Positions 6,840 to 10,751 of a stretch of 10,751 bases of DNA are shown in pieces. Numbering within the stretch: the first letter of the stretch is position 1; each line of letters starts with the position of its first letter. The stretch lies in NCBI GenBank assembly GCA_002472405.1, contig DKRV01000036.1, positions 2,236 through 12,986 on the forward strand, given 5' to 3'. The translations under genes and the position numbers were made by a program. The notes under the pieces are model-generated. The model made no database searches, was not told the DNA's origin, and was given only the letters and a program-made list of their open reading frames with translations. This DNA comes from Clostridiales bacterium UBA7273 (lineage in GTDB: Bacteria > Bacillota > Clostridia > Oscillospirales > Oscillospiraceae).

Positions 6840-6844
6840 ACGTT

Positions 6845-7951
6845 ATGAAATTTTCATGTGAGAAGCACATTCTTCAGGCAGCCGTTGCGGTATGCGCGAG
6901 AGCGGCCGCTGCGAAAAGCCCGATCCCGACGCTCGAGGGCGTTCTGCTCGAAGCCGGCGAGCGGCTGAGAGTAACGGGATACGACCTGAAAAAAGGCATA
7001 TATACGACTGTCGAGGCCGACGTTTCCGAGCCCGGCAGCATAGTCCTCGACGCGAAGCTTTTCGGCGAGATGGTGCGCCGCATGCCCGACGGTATGGTGA
7101 CGATATCCTCCGACGAGGATAACAAAACCACCGTCAAATGCGGCAAGACCGAGTTCTCGTTCATGGGCATGGACAGCGGCGAATATCCCGAGCTGCCCAG
7201 CGTTGACGGAATAAGAAGCTACAAAATAAAGCAGGGCGTGCTCAAGAGCATGATAAACCAGACGATGTTCGCCATCAGCGATAACGACAGCCGCCCGGTG
7301 TACACAGGCTCGCTGTTCGAGGTCGAGGCCGGAACCCTGGCCATGGTCTCGGTCGACGGCTACCGCCTCGCGATCCGCCGCGAGCACATCGAAGGCCCGG
7401 AGGAGCACAACGAGTTCATCGTGCCCGGCACGGCGCTTTCGGATATAGAGCGCATCAGCGCAAGCGACTCGGAGGAGGATACGAATATCTTCGTCGGCGC
7501 AAACCACGTCTCGTTCACCGTCGGCAGCACAGTCGTAATAAGCCGCAGGCTCGAGGGCGACTTCCTCAACTACCGCAAGGCAATGCCCGACACCTTCAAG
7601 ATCCATATAAAGGTCGGCAGAGGCGAGCTTTTGAAGGTCGTTGACCGCGTCGCGCTGATCATCGACGAAAAGACCAAAAACCCCGTGCGCATGACCTTTA
7701 ACGAGAATTTCATCGACTGCCTGTGCAACACACCCATCGGCAAGGCCGAGGACGTGTGCTTTGCCGAGGGCAACGGCGAGGGTCTGGAGATCGGCTTCAA
7801 CGGCAAGTATCTCATGGACGCTTTGAAGGCCGCCCCGGCCGACGAGCTGGATCTGTGCCTGAACAGCAATACCTCGCCCTGCATCATGGTCCCCTGCGAC
7901 GGCAGCGATAAGTTCAAATACATGATCCTCCCGATAAGGCTGAGAAGTTAA
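6845..7951 (+). CDS. dnaN: DNA polymerase III beta subunit (sliding clamp) DnaN
   Basis: DnaN forms a ring-shaped homodimer that encircles DNA and tethers the replicative polymerase; it also binds MutS, ligase and other partners. The product is 368 aa, close to the family norm (about 365-380), and is built of three similar domains. Typical features are MKFSCEKHILQAAV at the start, GDFLNYRKAMP in the middle, IGFNGKYLMDALKA in domain 3, and the C-terminal PIRL close to the partner-binding cleft. The start is set by a strong Shine-Dalgarno at 6833-6839. The AT-rich oriC tract lies immediately upstream, so initiation and dnaN transcription may affect each other (inference). The stop codon lies inside a perfect inverted repeat (7945-7980). 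In many Firmicutes yaaA follows closely; here about 850 bp of repeats intervene. Confidence 0.98.
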   Translation: MKFSCEKHILQAAVAVCARAAAAKSPIPTLEGVLLEAGERLRVTGYDLKKGIYTTVEADVSEPGSIVLDAKLFGEMVRRMPDGMVTISSDEDNKTTVKCGKTEFSFMGMDSGEYPELPSVDGIRSYKIKQGVLKSMINQTMFAISDNDSRPVYTGSLFEVEAGTLAMVSVDGYRLAIRREHIEGPEEHNEFIVPGTALSDIERISASDSEEDTNIFVGANHVSFTVGSTVVISRRLEGDFLNYRKAMPDTFKIHIKVGRGELLKVVDRVALIIDEKTKNPVRMTFNENFIDCLCNTPIGKAEDVCFAEGNGEGLEIGFNGKYLMDALKAAPADELDLCLNSNTSPCIMVPCDGSDKFKYMILPIRLRS

Positions 7952-7980
7952 AAATTCATGCTTGCATGAATTTTTAACTT
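7945..7980 (+). terminator. Perfect 16-bp inverted repeat across the dnaN stop; possible terminator
   Basis: AAGTTAAAAATTCATG (7945-7960) pairs perfectly with CATGAATTTTTAACTT (7965-7980) around a CTTG loop. The TAA stop (7949-7951) lies in the left arm. The stem is AT-rich and no separate T-run follows, so it is not a classical intrinsic terminator; it may instead be the edge of the repeat mosaic. Confidence 0.4.
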
Positions 7981-8218
7981 CAATGAATAGTTAATGATGA
8001 ATAATGAATAATTGCTGTATTCGCCCGGAGGGCGAATGAAATTTAAATTCGAGTAGGGGCGATAATTGATCGCCCGCATGTCATGGTTTTGCCAGTACAG
8101 AAACCAACGTCGTAGGGAACGGATTTATCCGTTCCGTGTGCGATGGTTTCGTCGGCAATTTCAGGTCGGGATACCGCAAAAACCGTATCGGTACAATGTA
8201 AATGCGCCTCTGAAAAAA
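7981..8218 (-). repeat. Repeat mosaic after dnaN: module E, hairpins and truncated TIR element
   Basis: This opens with an AATGAATAATGAATAATT-type tract (module E), then an ATTCGCCC/GGGCGAAT hairpin (about 8019-8037). A GGGCGAT/ATCGCCC cassette (8057-8075) follows, then a GGAACGGAT/ATCCGTTCC cassette (8116-8135), and finally the left half of a TIR element in inverted orientation ending GCGCCTCTGAAAAAA. Two different hairpin cassettes thus occur in series. I see no gene. Confidence 0.7.
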
Positions 8219-8305
8219 TGTGGCGGCTAACGCCGCAGATTTAATAACACCTCATCCGTCACCAGGGTGACACCTTCCCCTCAAGCTACGCAGGGGAAGG
8301 CAAAA
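8219..8305 (+). repeat. Module F plus module A (direct repeat of 10684-10751)
   Basis: A GCGGC-TAAC-GCCGC hairpin (8223-8236), the spacer AGATTTAATA and module A (8247-8301) are nearly identical, in the same orientation, to 10684-10751. The two copies flank yaaA-recF-remB. Here the module A loop reads GTCACC-AG-GGTGAC. Confidence 0.8.
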
Positions 8306-8329
8306 GGGACGGTCTGTGACCGCCCCAAT

Positions 8330-8553
8330 GAATAATGAATGATGAATAATTAATAGTGAATAATTGCTGATACAGTTGTTGCGTCAGTGCGACCGGAAAC
8401 TGCCGGCAAAACCATAACACACGGGCGATCAATGATCGCCCCTACGGGTGCGTTGCCTTATGGAATGCGGAACGTAATGGTTTCCGCCAATGTTGCGAAC
8501 CGGGCAAGCGCAGAAAATGTATCCGTAGGAGCAGTAATTCGCCTCTAAAAAAA
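8330..8553 (+). repeat. Module E plus TIR element body carrying a GGGCGATCA hairpin
   Basis: An A/T-rich AATGAATAATGAATGATG tract (module E, compare 7981-8015) joins the TIR element body without a left terminus. The central hairpin position holds GGGCGATCA/TGATCGCCC (8423-8441) instead of GGAACGGAT/ATCCGTTCC. The right terminus CGCCTCTAAAAAA ends at 8553. No gene is present. Confidence 0.7.
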
Positions 8554-8807
8554 CGGAACGGATAAATCCGTTCCCTACGAGCGGTTGCGGCCGCAGCGGA
8601 GAGCTAATAGCTGATAGTTAATAGGTTATAATTAAACCATTCGGCAGCAAAGCTGCCTGCTCCCCTTGACAGGTGAGCCAATGGAGTGCGGCAAAAAAAC
8701 TAAACACTGCACTAATGTAGCAAGTGGCAGCTACGGTTTCCACAAATGTTCCGAACCGGGCAACCGCAATAAATGTATAAGGAGTGCGCTAAAGCGCTAC
8801 TGAAAAA
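8554..8807 (+). repeat. TIR element with hairpin and module C, abutting the yaaA start
   Basis: A GGAACGGAT/ATCCGTTCC hairpin (8555-8574) is followed by a GAGCTAATAGCTGATAG tract, the module C hairpin GGCAGC/GCTGCC (8643-8657) and the right half of the element. The terminus GCGCTACTGAAAAA runs directly into ATG 8808. The segment 8555-8720 is closely similar, inverted, to about 10431-10602. A TATAAT at 8627-8632 lacks a matching -35 box and is only a weak promoter candidate for yaaA-recF-remB. Confidence 0.75.
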
Positions 8808-9014
8808 ATGGATGTAGAGATAAGTACAGAGTTTATAAAGCTTGATGCGCTGCTGAAGTTTGCGGCGCTGGTGGGCACGGGCGGCGAGGCGAAATACGTC
8901 ATTGCCGAGGGTCTTGTAGAGGTAAACGGAGAAAAGTGCACCATGCGCGGCAAAAAGCTGCACGCAGGCGACACGGTCACGTTTGCAGGCGAGACTATAA
9001 AGATAACGAAATGA
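8808..9014 (+). CDS. yaaA: S4-domain RNA-binding protein YaaA
   Basis: This 68-aa protein of the YaaA/YlmH-like S4 family is normally found between dnaN and recF in Firmicutes. The S4 fold is a small RNA-binding module; it is linked to ribosome assembly in some relatives, but the molecular role remains poorly defined. Visible features are the N-terminal I-S-T-E-F-I-K-L-D-A-L-L-K segment, the GTGGEAKYVIAEG motif (residues 24-36) and the VNGE...RGKKLHAGD core typical of S4 domains. ATG 8808 is the only usable start: an in-frame stop lies at 8790-8792 with no alternative start between. No Shine-Dalgarno lies at normal distance; AAGGAG (8779-8784) is 23 nt upstream, separated by a GCGCT-AA-AGCGC hairpin. 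It overlaps recF by 4 nt (ATGA), suggesting coupled translation. Confidence 0.93.
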   Translation: MDVEISTEFIKLDALLKFAALVGTGGEAKYVIAEGLVEVNGEKCTMRGKKLHAGDTVTFAGETIKITK

Positions 9015-10111
9015 GAATAAACCGCATCGCCCTCAACGGCTTTCGCAACTATGATTTTGAAACGGCGGACTTCTCGCCCGGCACGAACGTCATTTACGGC
9101 GAAAACGCGCAGGGCAAGACCAATCTGCTGGAATCGGTGTACATGCTCGCGATGGGCAGAAGCTTCCGCACGAGGTTTGACAGGGAGCTTATCGGCTTCG
9201 GCTGCGACAGCGCGGAGATACTTGCCGACGTCGTGAGCCACGAGCGCGAGCAGACCGTGAGGATACTGCTGCGCAGCGGCGTGAGAAAGCAGATAACCGT
9301 GAACTCGGTGAAAAAAACCGCGTCGGAGCTGGGCGAAACGCTGAATGTCGTGCTGTTCTGCCCGGACGATCTGAACCTGATAAAAGAAGGCGCGGCGGCG
9401 CGCAGACGGCTTATGGACAACGCGATAAGCCAGATCCGGCCGCGCTACGCCGAGTACCTTTCGCAATTTAATAAATTCTACGAGAGCAAAACACGCATAC
9501 TCAAGGACTGGCGCGAGAAGCCCTCGCTTCTGGATACGCTCGATGAGTTTTCCGACGGCATGTGCCGCAGCTCGGCGCAGCTTATCCGATACCGTGCCTC
9601 GTTCGCCGCGCGCCTTGCCGATGAGGCCGCGCCCATACACAGCGAGTTTTCCGGCGCAGACGAGAAGCTCGGCATTGAATACTCCACCGTGTCCGCGGTC
9701 AAGGACCCGACCGCATCGGCAAAGGAGATTTTCTACGACCTGTGCGACCACATGGAGGCGCATCGCCGCGCCGAGCTTGACAGCGGCCAGTGCCTTTCCG
9801 GCGCGCACAAGGACGACCTGATAATCAGCATAAACGGCAAAAATGCGCGCAGCTTCGCAAGTCAAGGCCAGACGCGCACCGCCGCGCTTTCCATAAAGCT
9901 TGCCGAGCGTGAGATATATCTCGACGAGACCGGAGAGTATCCGATACTGCTGCTCGACGATGTGCTGTCCGAGCTTGACACGAAGCGGCAGGAGTTCGTG
10001 CTCAACCGCATCGGCGGCGGACAGACGCTCATAACCTGCTGCGAGGATGAGGGCATATCGCGCCGCACCGGCGGCAAGGTGCTGCACGTCGGAAACGGGA
10101 GGATAGGCTGA
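9011..10111 (+). CDS. recF: DNA replication and repair protein RecF
   Basis: RecF is an SMC/ABC-like ATPase that binds DNA at single-strand gaps and, with RecO and RecR, promotes RecA loading. The product is 366 aa, the usual family length. Walker A is GENAQGKT (30-37). The ABC signature region reads SQGQTRTAALSIKLAE, with Thr where many RecF proteins have Gln or Glu. Walker B is ILLLDD with D316-D317, followed by the D-loop SELD. ATG 9011 overlaps the yaaA stop (ATGA) and gives the canonical start MRINRIALNGFRNY. An in-frame ATG at 8936 lies inside yaaA and would add 25 unrelated residues, so I rejected it. The gene ends TGATG, overlapping remB by 1 nt. Confidence 0.97.
   Translation: MRINRIALNGFRNYDFETADFSPGTNVIYGENAQGKTNLLESVYMLAMGRSFRTRFDRELIGFGCDSAEILADVVSHEREQTVRILLRSGVRKQITVNSVKKTASELGETLNVVLFCPDDLNLIKEGAAARRRLMDNAISQIRPRYAEYLSQFNKFYESKTRILKDWREKPSLLDTLDEFSDGMCRSSAQLIRYRASFAARLADEAAPIHSEFSGADEKLGIEYSTVSAVKDPTASAKEIFYDLCDHMEAHRRAELDSGQCLSGAHKDDLIISINGKNARSFASQGQTRTAALSIKLAEREIYLDETGEYPILLLDDVLSELDTKRQEFVLNRIGGGQTLITCCEDEGISRRTGGKVLHVGNGRIG
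10097..10103 (+). promoter_or_regulatory. remB ribosome binding site inside the recF 3' end
   Basis: GGGAGGA lies 7 nt before ATG 10111, within the last codons of recF. It supports independent or re-initiated translation of remB. Confidence 0.85.
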
Positions 10112-10365
10112 TGTATCTGCATCTGGGCGCGGGCGCGGTCGTCCGCAAGGACAGCATCGTCGGCGTGTTCGACCTCGATAACACCAGCCAGTCGCACCTT
10201 ACGAGAAAGTACCTCGCCGCAGCCGAAAAAAGCGGCCACGTTGTAAACGTCGCAGAGGATATTCCCAAAAGCTTCGTCGTCTGCCAAGGCGCCGACGGCA
10301 TGACCGTGTATCTGAGCCAAATGTCACCCCAAACCCTCTTCAAGAGATTTTTAGAAGCGATTTGA
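10111..10365 (+). CDS. remB: DUF370 protein RemB/YaaB (extracellular matrix regulator family)
   Basis: This is an 84-aa protein of the RemA/RemB (DUF370) family. In Bacillus subtilis remB (yaaB) follows recF and affects matrix gene expression; the biochemical role in clostridia is not established. The N-terminus MYLHLGAGAVVRKDSIVGVFDLDN is highly characteristic, as is the later IPKSFVVCQG...TVYLSQMSPQTL segment. It starts at ATG 10111 with a strong Shine-Dalgarno and overlaps the recF stop by 1 nt. The last residues (FLEAI) and TGA stop are encoded by the terminus of the repeat that begins at 10348, so the native C-terminus was probably altered or replaced (inference). gyrB usually follows in related loci but is not reached in this window. 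Confidence 0.93.
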   Translation: MYLHLGAGAVVRKDSIVGVFDLDNTSQSHLTRKYLAAAEKSGHVVNVAEDIPKSFVVCQGADGMTVYLSQMSPQTLFKRFLEAI

Positions 10366-10683
10366 CGCAGCTACGGATACGGTTATCTCTGGTAGCCCGG
10401 TGTCGAGACTACCGACCAAACCGGAAAACTGCCGCACTACATTAGTGCGCTGCTTAAGTTTTGCACCGCACCCCATTGGCTCACCTGTCAAGGGGAGCAG
10501 GCAGCTTTGCTGCCGAGGGGTTGAATAAAACCTGTTAACTATAAGCTATTAGCTCTCCGCTGCGGCCAACAGCCGCTCGTAGGGAACGGATTTATCCGTT
10601 CCGCTTGTAACGGTTTTACCAGCAGTTTCCGGTCGGGCTGACGAAACAAACGTATCGGCACAATGTGGATGCGCCTCTAAAAA
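10348..10683 (-). repeat. Complete composite TIR element overlapping the remB 3' end
   Basis: This 336-bp unit runs from TTTTTAGAAGCGATTTGACG to GCGCCTCTAAAAA. Reverse-complemented, it holds the hairpin GGAACGGAT/ATCCGTTCC (10583-10602), module C with GGCAGC/GCTGCC (10500-10514) and the right half of the element. The part 10431-10602 closely matches 8555-8720 in inverted orientation, so yaaA-recF-remB lies between inverted copies. No gene is present here. Confidence 0.8.
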
Positions 10684-10751
10684 TGTGGCGGCTAACGCCG
10701 CAGATTTAATAACACCTCATCCGTCACCAAGGTGACACCTTCCCCTCAAGC
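10684..10751 (+). repeat. Module F plus module A, cut by the window end
   Basis: A GCGGC-TAAC-GCCGC hairpin, AGATTTAATA and the start of module A (from 10712) repeat 8219-8290 almost exactly and in the same orientation. The second hairpin is truncated by the end of the window. Confidence 0.8.

Larger units (their letters stand above)
6613..6844. other. oriC: Predicted oriC unwinding region (dnaA-dnaN intergenic)
   Basis: This is the only repeat-free part of the dnaA-dnaN gap and it is strongly AT-rich. It contains TGTTGAAAA (6646-6654), TGTTGAAAG (6675-6683) and TTGTCAACA (6704-6712), then TTTTCCACA (6747-6755), one mismatch from the DnaA-box consensus TTATCCACA. A trio array follows at 6766-6783, then an A/T tract to about 6826. 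The order box, trios, A/T tract, dnaN matches the known layout of the Bacillus subtilis unwinding site (family knowledge). Initiation here is inferred, not demonstrated. CTGAAC (6781-6786), 17 bp, TATATC (6804-6809) is a weak possible dnaN promoter overlapping the trios. Confidence 0.75.

Noticed and set aside
8665..8670. TTGACA in module C as a -35 box
   Set aside because: No -10-like sequence lies 16-18 bp downstream; it is simply part of the conserved repeat.
8936..9010. ATG 8936 as the recF start
   Set aside because: It is inside yaaA in another frame, and RecF proteins begin at the MRINRIAL-type sequence found at 9011.
8789..10087. Minus-strand open frame opposite yaaA and recF
   Set aside because: It spans two real overlapping genes and a repeat end, and looks like a codon-bias shadow.

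Overview
The window is the replication-origin region of a Firmicutes chromosome. The best guess is a GC-rich gut clostridium of the Oscillospiraceae/Ruminococcaceae type; this rests on the protein sequences, the dnaA-dnaN-yaaA-recF-remB order and the style of the intergenic repeats, not on a database match. Six protein genes are well supported: mfd (436-3939, minus) and, on the plus strand, dnaA (4580-5893), dnaN (6845-7951), the S4-domain gene yaaA (8808-9014), recF (9011-10111) and remB/yaaB (10111-10365). All are intact and of normal family length.

Layout: 1-435 is repeat mosaic. mfd runs leftward from a well-formed promoter (3949-3977). 3979-4429 is repeat mosaic. 4443-4579 is an AT-rich tract with the dnaA promoter and ribosome binding site. 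The dnaA-dnaN gap holds about 720 bp of repeats (5894-6612) and then a clean, AT-rich, non-repetitive stretch (6613-6844). That stretch looks like the unwinding site of oriC: a near-consensus DnaA box, three variant boxes 29 bp apart, a DnaA-trio array and an AT-rich tract just before dnaN. The dnaN-yaaA gap (7952-8807) and the tail (10366-10751) are again repeat mosaic. yaaA, recF and remB overlap by 4 and 1 nt and form a tight, probably translationally coupled unit.

The genes belong together by function. DnaA opens the origin, DnaN is the replicase clamp, RecF loads RecA at gaps, Mfd couples stalled transcription to repair, and YaaA and RemB are small conserved partners of this locus.

The most unusual content is the repeat system. 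Its unit is a roughly 232-bp element with terminal inverted repeats (end motif TTTTTYAGAGGCGCATTG), present in whole, truncated and nested forms in every intergenic gap. It carries interchangeable hairpin cassettes whose stems change sequence while pairing is kept. Its ends abut genes so closely that they supply the last codons and stop codon of both mfd and remB in the same frame, and lie directly against the yaaA start codon. mfd and the yaaA-recF-remB block are each bracketed by inverted copies. No transposase is present in the window, so the elements look non-autonomous (MITE-like); how they move is unknown.
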